Below are positions 53,862 to 62,332 of a stretch of 64,000 nucleotides of DNA, piece after piece; the first letter of the stretch is position 1, and every line of letters starts with the position of its first letter. The translations under genes and the position numbers were made by a program. Source of the stretch: Roseovarius mucosus DSM 17069 (GTDB taxonomy: Bacteria; Pseudomonadota; Alphaproteobacteria; Rhodobacterales; Rhodobacteraceae); assembly GCF_000768555.3 (NCBI RefSeq), contig NZ_KN293991.1, forward strand, positions 496,001-560,000, in the 5' to 3' direction. Under the pieces are notes generated by a model. The model ran no database searches. It saw only the letters and a list, made by a program, of their open reading frames with translations, and was not told the DNA's origin.

Positions 53862-56078
53862 TCACCCCGCCTTGAGTGCCTCGAGACCGATGCGCACGGC
53901 GCGATTTGGGTTCTGAGCCAGAATTTTCGCCCCAAGCCTTTCGGCAAGCTTGGTGTGCCCTTTGGCAACAGCGCGGTTGAACAATTCGCGTTGGTAGCGT
54001 GGCAAGTCGCGCCGGGCGCGCAGCAGGCGATAATAGTCCTGCGGGGTCAGAGTGCCGTTCAGGGCCCCAAGGATGATCGGGCTGAGAATACCCATCTGAT
54101 TGAGCGCGCTGCCCAAACGATGCCCCAGAAGGGGCGCGCGCAGATGCTGTACATTCGGATGTTGGAAGCGCGCTGCATGTTGCGCATCGAGCGGCTCATA
54201 GGGATCATAGAGGATCGATACACGATGGGCCGCACGACTGACCTCGGCGGCGTCCCCGTACTTTCCGGTAAAATCCCTATCCCACACAGTCTTGTAGCGG
54301 GTTTCCCACGGGACGATGGATCTGTCGACCGTGCTCTGAGGCGAGATCGCAACCACATCACAACCGGGTGCCGCCGGCGCAAAGGCACAGGCCGCATAGC
54401 CCCCCATCGAAGCGCCATAGAACACGACCCGGCGAAATTGTTTGAAGAAGCCTTCTTGCTGGAGCGTGTCGAACTGATCGCAAACCCATGGCTCGCGATA
54501 CCATGTCCAGCCGCCTGCCAGAACGCCCAACATCGACCAGCCTTGGTCCTGAATGAAATTGTATCCCCAAGGGCGCCGATCCTCGCGCTTGGTCATGGCG
54601 ATATCGAGATTGTCGAATGTGACAACCAGCGTATCCGGATCGCGGGGCATGAAGAGAAAGCTGTGCCCTTCTGGCCCTGCGCGATACCAGCCGTCCTGCC
54701 CGGCCAATTGGTGCGCGATCTGGTCCCAGTTGTCTTCGGTTGGCGTAACCTCTGGCGCTTTGGGCTGGAGGCGGATGCGGGTGATCTGATGCCCGTCTTC
54801 CTCGCGCGTCGAGAGCGTTGTGTAGGTGCCGAACGCCTTGAGAAATGGAAAAGCCCCCGAGCCTTTGCGCACATCCATGAAGACGCGGCTATCCGCATGC
54901 AAACAGCGTTCGAGGAATTTCCCAAGAAACGGAACGTTGTGACGGTCGCCAAATCCCGAGAGATTGCACAGCACATCCACCGGGCGCAGGTCCGACTCTG
55001 CGCGCAGGACCCGGATGCGGTCGGGGCTTACGTCATTTTCGGTCAGGAAAGACATATAGCCCGCCAGCCAATCCTGATCACTGTCTTTGAATTTGCCCCG
55101 CCGGTTGCAATTGATCACCTGGATGTCGCAATCGAACTTGTGATGCAGGGCCAGCATGAAGCCGCGGGCCTGTCCGGTCAGATCCGCCGCAACGGTGACA
55201 GTCTGCAGGTCCAACTCGTCGATCAAAGCCCCTTCGAATGTGGTGTTGCCGCGCCCCCTGATTGGCGCAAGCGCGGGCGTGATGCCGGTCTCCTGTACCA
55301 GTTTCTCCAGATACGATCCTTTGGGCGGCAGGCCGTTGTGGATATTGCCCAATTGACGTTTGTTCGAGGCCCAGAGGTGCAGCGCCGTGGTTTCCGGCGT
55401 GATCAGCCCCTCGGCCAGATCTGCCCGGCGCAGGAACTTGAACCGTTCTGGAAAGGTGATCGGATAAAAGGCGTTGAGCGATTGCACATGTGCCTCTAGC
55501 CCCAAGGTATGGACATAATGCGTGACCATCATCGGCCCCCAAACGCCCCAAGGTTGTTGCGAAACATGCACTGGTTTGCCCTTTTGCGCCTGTTTGCGCA
55601 TCATCTCTTGCCGCTTGCGGGGCAGGAAGGGCGCAATGGAATAGCGATCCGAAGTAAATTCCAGCATCTGCGCCAGAATCTCGCTGTCGGCGGGCAGGCC
55701 CAGCACCGCGTTATTGACGCGATGCTCCCCCGGAAGCTCATACCCAAGGACATAGTCGCTGTCATAGTCCATCGGGCGATGGCAATAGACATCGGTATCC
55801 ACCCAGATCATGCCGGGGCATTTGTGGATCATGTGTAGGCGAAACCAGTCGGCAAAGAGTGCGTAGCTGTTTTTTTGCTCGTATTTTATGAAATCTTCAG
55901 TGTCGATGATCTCGCGCCCGTCGCGAAAGATGACCCCTGCGGGCATGTTCGGGATGGGTTCATAAGCGAAAAGCGTGATTTTCTGACCTTTGTCCACAAA
56001 GGACTTTAGGCAAATCTGTTCCAACCAACTCAGTGCACCGCCAATCCAGAGTGTTCCAACCTCGCGTATCCGTGCCAC
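53862..56078 (-). CDS. Three-part protein: DxD glycosyltransferase, unknown middle, alpha/beta hydrolase
   Basis: A 738-residue protein. Residues 1 to about 260 resemble DxD sugar-transferases (Gly_transf_sug/Gb3-synthase type): LWIGGALSWLEQICLKSF, ADWFRLHMIHKCPGMIWVDTDVYCHRPM with the DTD metal site, and VNNAVLGLPADSE. The middle (~270-440) is unrecognised, with DVLCNLSGFGDRHNVPFLGKFLE. The last ~280 residues carry an alpha/beta-hydrolase elbow GASMGGYAACAF. Three activities in one chain suggest synthesis and trimming or acylation of one glycan. It is convergent with flgI and divergent from another glycosyltransferase gene. No signal peptide is seen. Confidence 0.65.
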   Translation of the reverse strand: MARIREVGTLWIGGALSWLEQICLKSFVDKGQKITLFAYEPIPNMPAGVIFRDGREIIDTEDFIKYEQKNSYALFADWFRLHMIHKCPGMIWVDTDVYCHRPMDYDSDYVLGYELPGEHRVNNAVLGLPADSEILAQMLEFTSDRYSIAPFLPRKRQEMMRKQAQKGKPVHVSQQPWGVWGPMMVTHYVHTLGLEAHVQSLNAFYPITFPERFKFLRRADLAEGLITPETTALHLWASNKRQLGNIHNGLPPKGSYLEKLVQETGITPALAPIRGRGNTTFEGALIDELDLQTVTVAADLTGQARGFMLALHHKFDCDIQVINCNRRGKFKDSDQDWLAGYMSFLTENDVSPDRIRVLRAESDLRPVDVLCNLSGFGDRHNVPFLGKFLERCLHADSRVFMDVRKGSGAFPFLKAFGTYTTLSTREEDGHQITRIRLQPKAPEVTPTEDNWDQIAHQLAGQDGWYRAGPEGHSFLFMPRDPDTLVVTFDNLDIAMTKREDRRPWGYNFIQDQGWSMLGVLAGGWTWYREPWVCDQFDTLQQEGFFKQFRRVVFYGASMGGYAACAFAPAAPGCDVVAISPQSTVDRSIVPWETRYKTVWDRDFTGKYGDAAEVSRAAHRVSILYDPYEPLDAQHAARFQHPNVQHLRAPLLGHRLGSALNQMGILSPIILGALNGTLTPQDYYRLLRARRDLPRYQRELFNRAVAKGHTKLAERLGAKILAQNPNRAVRIGLEALKAG

Positions 56079-56292
56079 CAGAAACTCTCCTTTTAGCGCG
56101 CCATGTCGCCGGCACAGTGCGATTTTGAGCAGATTAGACGCTCTGACCGGGTTTGTGAATCGTCAGAATGGGGGGCGTTGGCGAAATTGCGGGGTCGTGT
56201 CAGCGCCGCCATGCGGCTTGTCTTGGCGGGGATGCCCACGTTAAGGTGTCATCAAAACAAGGCGGCCAGATGGCGCACGTAAAGAGGCGGAT

Positions 56293-57264
56293 ATGAGCAC
56301 AGAGACCTATACCGTCGTCTCGACGATGAAGAACGAGGCGCCCTATATCCTCGAATGGGTGGCGCATTACAAAACGCTCGGCTTCGATCATATTCTGGTC
56401 TGCACCAACGATTGCACCGACACGACGGTTGAGATCCTGCGGCGGCTGCAAGAGATGGGCCATGTCACGCAGCATGACACAGTTGTGCGCAAGGCGGGCA
56501 TCCACCGCAGCGCCCTGCGGCAGGCCAGCCGCCGCTATGACATCGTGTTAAATGCCGCTTGGATTTTTGTGTGCGATGTCGACGAATTCCTCAATATTCA
56601 TCTGGGTGACGGTTCTGTGCGGGCGCTGGTCCAAGGGTCCGGCGCGGATGCGGATGTGATTTCGGTGCCGTGGCGTGTATTCGGACCGAATGGTGTCGGC
56701 CAGTTCGTCGACAAGCCCGTGACCGAACAATTCACCAAGGGCGAATATGAATGGGACGCCGAGACGCGGCCCAGTACCGGCAAGTTCGTCAAATCTCTCT
56801 ACACCAATCAGCACAAGTTCCTGCGGATGGGCCTGCATGCGCCGGTGTCGCGGGAGGAGCATATTGCCACCGTCCGACGCGTGCTGCCCGGCGGCCTTGA
56901 TTATGTCGTGAACGGGCGTCGCACGGACAATCCGCCTCTTTTTACGCATGCACAGGTGAACCACTATGCGTTGCGCTCGATGGACAGCTTCTTGGTCAAG
57001 CGTGCGCGCGGGCGGGCCAACCATTCGCATCACGTTCTGGGTAAGGAATATTGGGACAAGTTCAACCTGAACGATGAAACCGATGGGTCGATTGCGCGTT
57101 ATGGCGAACAAACCTCGGAATGGCTGGAGCGTTTCAAACGGGATCCACAGTTGGCAGACTTGCACGCCAAAGGGGTTGAGTGGCACCGACGCAAGGCTGC
57201 GTCATTGCGGATGGACCCCGATATGGACGAGCTTGTAGAGGCGATTTCAGCCGATTTCGGCTAA
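56293..57264 (+). CDS. Glycosyltransferase (GT2-like, Glyco_tranf_2_4 family)
   Basis: A 323-residue protein. STMKNEAPYILEWVAHYKTLGFDHILVCTNDCTDTTVEIL is the opening nucleotide-sugar-binding block; FVCDVDEFLNIHLGDGSV carries the DxD metal motif (near 95). FLVKRARGRANHSHH is the conserved C-terminal signature of this family. It is cytoplasmic and transfers an unknown sugar. It has four bases of overlap with the convergent 748-residue gene and is divergent from the 738-residue fusion. Confidence 0.85.
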   Translation: MSTETYTVVSTMKNEAPYILEWVAHYKTLGFDHILVCTNDCTDTTVEILRRLQEMGHVTQHDTVVRKAGIHRSALRQASRRYDIVLNAAWIFVCDVDEFLNIHLGDGSVRALVQGSGADADVISVPWRVFGPNGVGQFVDKPVTEQFTKGEYEWDAETRPSTGKFVKSLYTNQHKFLRMGLHAPVSREEHIATVRRVLPGGLDYVVNGRRTDNPPLFTHAQVNHYALRSMDSFLVKRARGRANHSHHVLGKEYWDKFNLNDETDGSIARYGEQTSEWLERFKRDPQLADLHAKGVEWHRRKAASLRMDPDMDELVEAISADFG

Positions 57265-59507
57265 TGTGCGGTATCGCCCTGCAACTCCACGGTAAAGAAC
57301 CACTCATCCATGGGGTCGCGTGATGCAACCTCGTCAGGGATCACGCCCGGACCGGATAGAAAGACATTCGATCCAAAGTGGCTGTGCAACCGCGACAGGC
57401 GTTCCATACGGGGGCTGGTCAGCTCCGCGAAGAAATTGCTGTAATTCTCGGTCGCGCGCAATTCGTCGATTTTTGCGCGGTGGCAGGCAACCGAATGGTG
57501 ATGCGCTGCGGCAATTTCGGGGTCCTGCATCAGCCGATCCAGTTCGGCCCGCATCATCGCAAGGCGCGGTTGAATAGAGAGGTCCTCTTGGAAATTGTTG
57601 TTCATGCGAAACCAGTAGGCGAGGCCTTGGTCGCGGTCCACATGGTTCACCCGGCCCCTATCACGCTTGACCAAAAAACTCTCGGCAGAGCGGACGGCGT
57701 AGTGATTGAGTTGCACGAGGTCGTAGCCATAGGTCTCGATCGTTGAGCGCCAGCCATTGCGATACATTTCGCGCGGCAGGGGCTTGCCCGATCCGTTTAC
57801 CCAGTTGATCTCTTCCCAGAGTTGCGGGTTAAGCCCCTTGGGGCGATGTACCCCCAGTTTCTTGAACAAGCCGATATTCTGGAACAGGGTCTTGAATCCC
57901 CAAGCCTGATGCGGCTTGCGCGCAAATTCCGGGGCGCAGCGCAGGAATTGTTCGGTAATGGGGCGATCGACATAGTCTCGAACATCGCCATTTCCAAAAA
58001 GCCGCCATGTCATCGCGATCATGTTGGCCTCTGGCACCGCCTTGAATAGCGCATCAAGCGTGCCGTCGCCGATCTTGATGTTAATGTACTCGTCCACGTC
58101 GATGCATGTAATCCAAGTGGCAGATTTGATCAGCGGCTCGCTCTCGGCGGATTGCAGAGCGGCATGTTGCGGGGGCAAGCCCATCTCGCGAAAGCGGTTG
58201 TCGCGGTGCTGTACCAATCCCTTGTGCTCCAGCAGTTGAAGCATGGTGTCGGTGCCGTCGACACAGTCGTTGGTGTAAACGAGGATGTCGTCGAACCCAA
58301 TCGCGCGGTGATAGGCCAGCCATTCGAGGATAAAAGGGCCTTCATTCTTCATCGTGGTAATGATCGCCGCGCGCCCGCGCCCGCAATGCAGCGGATCAGG
58401 GGCGATTTCGGGCATGCGCACCGGAGTATGGTCAAAGTAGGATTGCGCACGTTCCAGCAGCGGTGGATGCTCGATCAACGAGGATTTCGGCACGATCCGC
58501 GAGATCGATTGGGTTGGGTGGCGCAGGGCCATGTGCCGATAAAACCCCTGCGTGCGCGCCGCATCGGGGCGGGCATTGCCCACCCGCAGCAGACGCCAGA
58601 CCGCATCCTTGGGCAGTTTCGAGGGCGCGAGGCACCAGCGCTGCCGCCCGCCGCCCGAATCGAATTGAACGCAGATATGATCGGCAAAGCGCGTGGGTTG
58701 ACCATTGCGCACGCGCCAAGGATAGCAATGCCGCCCGATAAGCGCGATCAGTCCCCCGCGAGCGGCAACCGCACTGTCAAAGATCGTCTCGGGCCCTGTC
58801 GCGATCAGATCGTGAACGTCGATATTGGCCACGGCGCGGGCCTCTGCCAGAAAGCGGTGACGGGCAATTTCGTAATAGCTGAGCGCTCCGAGGGGCGACT
58901 CCCATGGTGCGGGCGCGGGGATTTCCATCCGGTCCTTGCCCGGCGCCTCTGGCACGCAAAAGGGATGCGCTTCGGGCGGGGCATCGGGATATCCCAGCGG
59001 CTGATCGCTCGTGAGCAGGATCACCGAGATGTCGAGGCCGCTCTCGCGGAGGCCGTCTCGCAGCGCGCGGGCAAATTCGCGGTCCGAGCCGGGACGCGCA
59101 CGGTCGAGGATCACGGCACCGGTCATCCGCTGCTGATCGGCGTGGAACGCCAGCCATGTCAGAACGGTGGCGGCATCCTCTCCGTTGCGCACGGCAGCGA
59201 TGGTGTCGCGCCCTTCAAGCAGGGATAATTCGGCTTCGGCTGGGGTCACGTCCATCACGCCGTTGGGCGTTTGAAACGCAAGGCGGCCTTCGGGCGCGGA
59301 ATAGACGAGGATAGGCGCACTGCCCACGCTCATTTCTGCTAGGAGCACGGCACCCTTTGGGGGTTTTATCAGGGCAGGGTCAACTTTGGGGGCTAAAAAC
59401 AGTGTTATTCGCCGCTCGCCCTCGTGATGCGTTTCGACGGCATCGAGTAGGGTGCCCCCCTCGAACATTTGGCTCGCCATACGGCGTTCGATCACTTGCC
59501 CGGTCAT
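57261..59507 (-). CDS. Two-domain glycosyltransferase, C-terminal copy active, N-terminal copy degenerate
   Basis: A 748-residue protein. The C-terminal half (about 385-748) is a full Glyco_tranf_2_4 domain with TTMKNEGPFILEWLAYHRAIGFDDILVYTNDCVDGTD, CIDVDEYINIKIGDG and FLVKRDRGRVNHV. The N-terminal half shows faint echoes of the same layout: TWLAFHADQQRMTGAVILDRARP where EWLAHH lies, and NIDVHDLIATG, with DVHD instead of DVDE. I infer a duplicated domain whose first copy lost its metal site. It overlaps the next gene by four bases (ATGA). Confidence 0.7.
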   Translation of the reverse strand: MTGQVIERRMASQMFEGGTLLDAVETHHEGERRITLFLAPKVDPALIKPPKGAVLLAEMSVGSAPILVYSAPEGRLAFQTPNGVMDVTPAEAELSLLEGRDTIAAVRNGEDAATVLTWLAFHADQQRMTGAVILDRARPGSDREFARALRDGLRESGLDISVILLTSDQPLGYPDAPPEAHPFCVPEAPGKDRMEIPAPAPWESPLGALSYYEIARHRFLAEARAVANIDVHDLIATGPETIFDSAVAARGGLIALIGRHCYPWRVRNGQPTRFADHICVQFDSGGGRQRWCLAPSKLPKDAVWRLLRVGNARPDAARTQGFYRHMALRHPTQSISRIVPKSSLIEHPPLLERAQSYFDHTPVRMPEIAPDPLHCGRGRAAIITTMKNEGPFILEWLAYHRAIGFDDILVYTNDCVDGTDTMLQLLEHKGLVQHRDNRFREMGLPPQHAALQSAESEPLIKSATWITCIDVDEYINIKIGDGTLDALFKAVPEANMIAMTWRLFGNGDVRDYVDRPITEQFLRCAPEFARKPHQAWGFKTLFQNIGLFKKLGVHRPKGLNPQLWEEINWVNGSGKPLPREMYRNGWRSTIETYGYDLVQLNHYAVRSAESFLVKRDRGRVNHVDRDQGLAYWFRMNNNFQEDLSIQPRLAMMRAELDRLMQDPEIAAAHHHSVACHRAKIDELRATENYSNFFAELTSPRMERLSRLHSHFGSNVFLSGPGVIPDEVASRDPMDEWFFTVELQGDTAH

Positions 59508-60598
59508 GAGTCGGTGCCACCTCTGGTCAAGTGCAGCTGTGCGGCCAAAAAGGCGCGCCCCTCTTCGGCGGAGGGGGGCGTGCTACCGGTTAGAAAGCCC
59601 ACTCTGAACGCGAGGCGAACATAATCGATATCCTGCATCAGCGTTTGATAGCGGTTTGTGTGTGTCTGAAGACAGGCCGCATGCGCCGCTGCGACACCGG
59701 GCACGGCCATGAGTTGCTCGAACTCTTGCCGAGTCTGGCGCATCATGGGCATAATCTCTGTGGCGTCGACTGTATTCCAGTTGCGTTCGGCCCAATAGGC
59801 GATCCCGATTTCGCGGTCCATATGATTGGGCAATCCACGGGCACGCTTGAGCATGAATTCCTCGACCGAGCGGAGCGAATAGTGGTTGAGCCACGCCAAT
59901 GCTGGGGCGTTGAGTGCGCCATAGAGCGAGATTGCGCTGTCACTGACCGCGAACCCCTCGGCAAGATGCCTACCGTCCGGACCGATCCAACTTGCAGCAT
60001 GAGCTTGGCGTGCGCGTGGGCGGTGGACGCCGGGCTGCCGAAAGGCACGCGGCCGGTGCAGCGTCTTGAAGAGATGGGCGAGCGGGAAATGCAGATCAAG
60101 TGGCGCCGCGCGGGTGAAACGCTCTGGTGTCAGGCCCGCAGCACGTCGCTTGTGGCCACCCGAGCCGAACAATCGCCACGGAAGGGCGAGGGCGTCGAAA
60201 TTACCGGCATGTCGTTCGTAATCTGCAAGCAGGTCGCGCAGGCTGTTGAAGTGACCACACAGAAATTCGTCGCAGTCAAAGAAGAGCGCCCAGTCGGCCT
60301 TCTTGTACTCTTTGGTGTCGCGCAGGTGGCGCAACGCTTGCCATTGCACGGATTTGCCACCTTTGGGGGAAAATTCCACATGCAATATCCGCGGGTCCTG
60401 AGTGAGGAGGTTCAGCAATGCCGCGCTGCCATCGGTGCAGTCATGGCTGTAAACCAGCATCCTGTCAAAACCGAGGGCTAGATGGTGCGCCAGCCATTCA
60501 ACGACATAGGGGCCATCATCGTGCAGACAGGTCATTCCCAGAATAGTCAATGCGATCCCCTGCTGTCTGGCTCGTATGGTTGGCGCGCTGATGGACAC
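59504..60598 (-). CDS. Glycosyltransferase (GT2-like, Glyco_tranf_2_4 family)
   Basis: A 364-residue member of the same family as its neighbours. GMTCLHDDGPYVVEWLAHHLALGFDRMLVYSHDCTDGS is the opening block, FFDCDEFLCGHF the metal site (DCDEF rather than DVDEF), and FMLKRARGLPNHMD the C-terminal signature. The GTG at 60598 begins an unsupported leader; a TTG at 60550 with AGGGG six bases upstream may be the true start. It lies 113 bases after fliP and overlaps the 748-residue gene by four bases. Confidence 0.8.
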   Translation of the reverse strand: MSISAPTIRARQQGIALTILGMTCLHDDGPYVVEWLAHHLALGFDRMLVYSHDCTDGSAALLNLLTQDPRILHVEFSPKGGKSVQWQALRHLRDTKEYKKADWALFFDCDEFLCGHFNSLRDLLADYERHAGNFDALALPWRLFGSGGHKRRAAGLTPERFTRAAPLDLHFPLAHLFKTLHRPRAFRQPGVHRPRARQAHAASWIGPDGRHLAEGFAVSDSAISLYGALNAPALAWLNHYSLRSVEEFMLKRARGLPNHMDREIGIAYWAERNWNTVDATEIMPMMRQTRQEFEQLMAVPGVAAAHAACLQTHTNRYQTLMQDIDYVRLAFRVGFLTGSTPPSAEEGRAFLAAQLHLTRGGTDS

Positions 60599-60711
60599 TA
60601 TAGACAGGGCTGTGGATCAAAGTCACCCGAAGGGCGATGTCCTTTCGAAAATTCTCTTTCCGACTCGCAGGTGCGGCGGGCTGTGTTCACAGTGCGGCTT
60701 GGGTTGGTTCG

Positions 60712-61452
60712 CTAGAGGTATCCGCGCACAAGGCTTTCTGCGATCAGTGTCCAACCATCGGCAATAACAAAGAACGCCAGCTTGAAGGGCAAAGAGACGA
60801 TGGCGGGCGGGACCATCATCATACCCATCGACATCAGGATGGCCGCAACCACAAGGTCGATGATCAAAAAGGGTAGAAAAACCAGAAAGCCAATTTGAAA
60901 GGCGCGTGCGATTTCCGAGAGCATGAAACTGGGAATAAGGATCGAGAGCGGCGCGTCCGGCCCTGCTGGAACGGTGGCTGTCTCTGGGCGCAGGGTGGCC
61001 ATGGTTGCCAAAGTGTCAGGGTCTACGCGGCCGAACATGAACACCCGAAATGGTGCCAGTGTCCGCTCGATGGCGAGGTCGGTGGACAGGCGTTCCTGCA
61101 ATAGCGGCTCGATCCCGGTCTCCCAAGCTTGGGTAAAGACGGGCTCCATCACGAAAAAGGTGAGAAAGAGCGCGAGACTCACGATCAGCATGTTCGGCGG
61201 GGATTGTTGCAGGCCGATCCCTTGTCTCAGGATAGAGAGAACCGTGACGACAAAGGGAAAGCACGTCACCATGATCGCAAGACCCGGCGCGAGGCTGAGC
61301 ACCGTAATCAAGGCGATCAGTTGTAGCGTGCGTGCCGAGAGTGAGGCACCGTCACCCAAAGACAGGGTCAGATCCTGTGCCGCTGCACCAGAGGCATGCC
61401 CTGTCAGCAAGAGGGCGCTCAGTCCGATGAGGATCAGACCTGCCCTCATCAT
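60712..61452 (-). CDS. fliP: Flagellar export-gate protein FliP
   Basis: A 246-residue inner-membrane protein of the type III export gate. An N-terminal signal-like segment precedes LQLIALITVLSLAPGLAIMVTCFPFVVTVLSILRQGIGLQQSPPNMLIVSLALFLTFFVM, and ILIPSFMLSEIARAFQIGFLVFLPFLIIDLVVAAILMSMGMMMVPP follows. These are the two FliP signatures. It overlaps fliN by four bases, completing the fliF-fliH-fliN-fliP operon. Confidence 0.96.
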   Translation of the reverse strand: MMRAGLILIGLSALLLTGHASGAAAQDLTLSLGDGASLSARTLQLIALITVLSLAPGLAIMVTCFPFVVTVLSILRQGIGLQQSPPNMLIVSLALFLTFFVMEPVFTQAWETGIEPLLQERLSTDLAIERTLAPFRVFMFGRVDPDTLATMATLRPETATVPAGPDAPLSILIPSFMLSEIARAFQIGFLVFLPFLIIDLVVAAILMSMGMMMVPPAIVSLPFKLAFFVIADGWTLIAESLVRGYL

Positions 61453-61748
61453 AAACCATCCTGCAAATTAGCGACCTCTGTCACACGCACGGCAATCTGA
61501 CCGTGTTGATCGCCTTCGAGCTCTTCGAGTTGACCGCGCGCGATCAGGCGCTCGCCCACGTATAGTTCGACAGCATCGTCAACACGCCGGTCGAGGATAA
61601 GAACCGCATTCTTGCCAAGTTTCAGAAGGTCCCGGATCAGCGGGCGCGCCTTTCCGACCGACACAGTTATCTCGATCGGGACCGAGGAAAACGGATTTTG
61701 CAGATCGTTGGGATAGGTTTCATTGCCGCCATTTTTGTCATCCATCAT
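61449..61748 (-). CDS. fliN: Flagellar switch protein FliN
   Basis: A 99-residue C-ring protein. VPIEITVSVGKARPLIRDLLKLGKNAVLILDRRVDDAVELYVGERLIARGQLEEL is the conserved SpoA fold (about residues 22-80). It controls switching and helps receive the export ATPase complex. It starts at the first of two consecutive ATGs, overlapping fliH by four bases. Confidence 0.95.
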   Translation of the reverse strand: MMDDKNGGNETYPNDLQNPFSSVPIEITVSVGKARPLIRDLLKLGKNAVLILDRRVDDAVELYVGERLIARGQLEELEGDQHGQIAVRVTEVANLQDGL

Positions 61749-62332
61749 GCCACTATCCTTTGATTTTGCTGAAAAAATCCGGATATCGCGTGCTCAATTC
61801 TTAGCAGGACGTCCGGCATATCGAGGGCGCGTTCGCTCTCGCCCAAGCGCACGAAAACCTGGCCGCTTGCCAAGGTTTGATCCTCTGTCAAGGTGCAGGC
61901 AAGATCAGGCATCTCGGCGCTCAGGCGGCGCAGGATCGCGAGGTCCGTGGGGCCGGCTGTAAGCTGAACCGGCTGACGCCCGTTGGCTTCGAGCAAGTCG
62001 TGGAGGATTTCGGTCACATGCGGGACCAGCATCGCGTGACTGAGCGGTGGTAGGACCGTTTCTGTGATCTGCTGTAAAAGCCGTTGCATCGCCTCCATGA
62101 TCTCGGCGCGCACTTCTTCATAGGTAAAGCCGATGTCCTGCAGGTTCTGGACAAGATCGGCGGTGATCCTGCGGCCATCCTCGACCTGCGATTTTACACA
62201 ATCGTCCCACCCCGCCTGATAGCCTTTCTCGAAGGCTGCGAGGCGTTCTTCCTCAAGCGAGACATCCGTGATCGCAACGGGTTTTCCTTGGGAGAGCGCG
62301 CCAAAATCGTGCAAGAGATGTGCAATCGACAT
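61745..62332 (-). CDS. fliH: Flagellar assembly protein FliH-like
   Basis: A 195-residue protein between fliF and fliN. The N-terminal stretch (FEKGYQAGWDDC) and a long helical middle (EEVRAEIMEAMQRLLQQITETVLPPL) resemble FliH, the negative regulator of the FliI export ATPase. Sequence similarity within the FliH family is weak, so the call rests partly on gene position. The ATG at 62332 overlaps the fliF stop (TGATG); the usual partner fliI is not in the window. Confidence 0.75.
   Translation of the reverse strand: MSIAHLLHDFGALSQGKPVAITDVSLEEERLAAFEKGYQAGWDDCVKSQVEDGRRITADLVQNLQDIGFTYEEVRAEIMEAMQRLLQQITETVLPPLSHAMLVPHVTEILHDLLEANGRQPVQLTAGPTDLAILRRLSAEMPDLACTLTEDQTLASGQVFVRLGESERALDMPDVLLRIEHAISGFFQQNQRIVA

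Noticed and set aside
53826-55499. 557-residue plus-strand open frame running on from flgI
   Set aside because: Antisense of the 738-residue glycosyltransferase fusion, which has clear motifs; the plus-strand translation has none.
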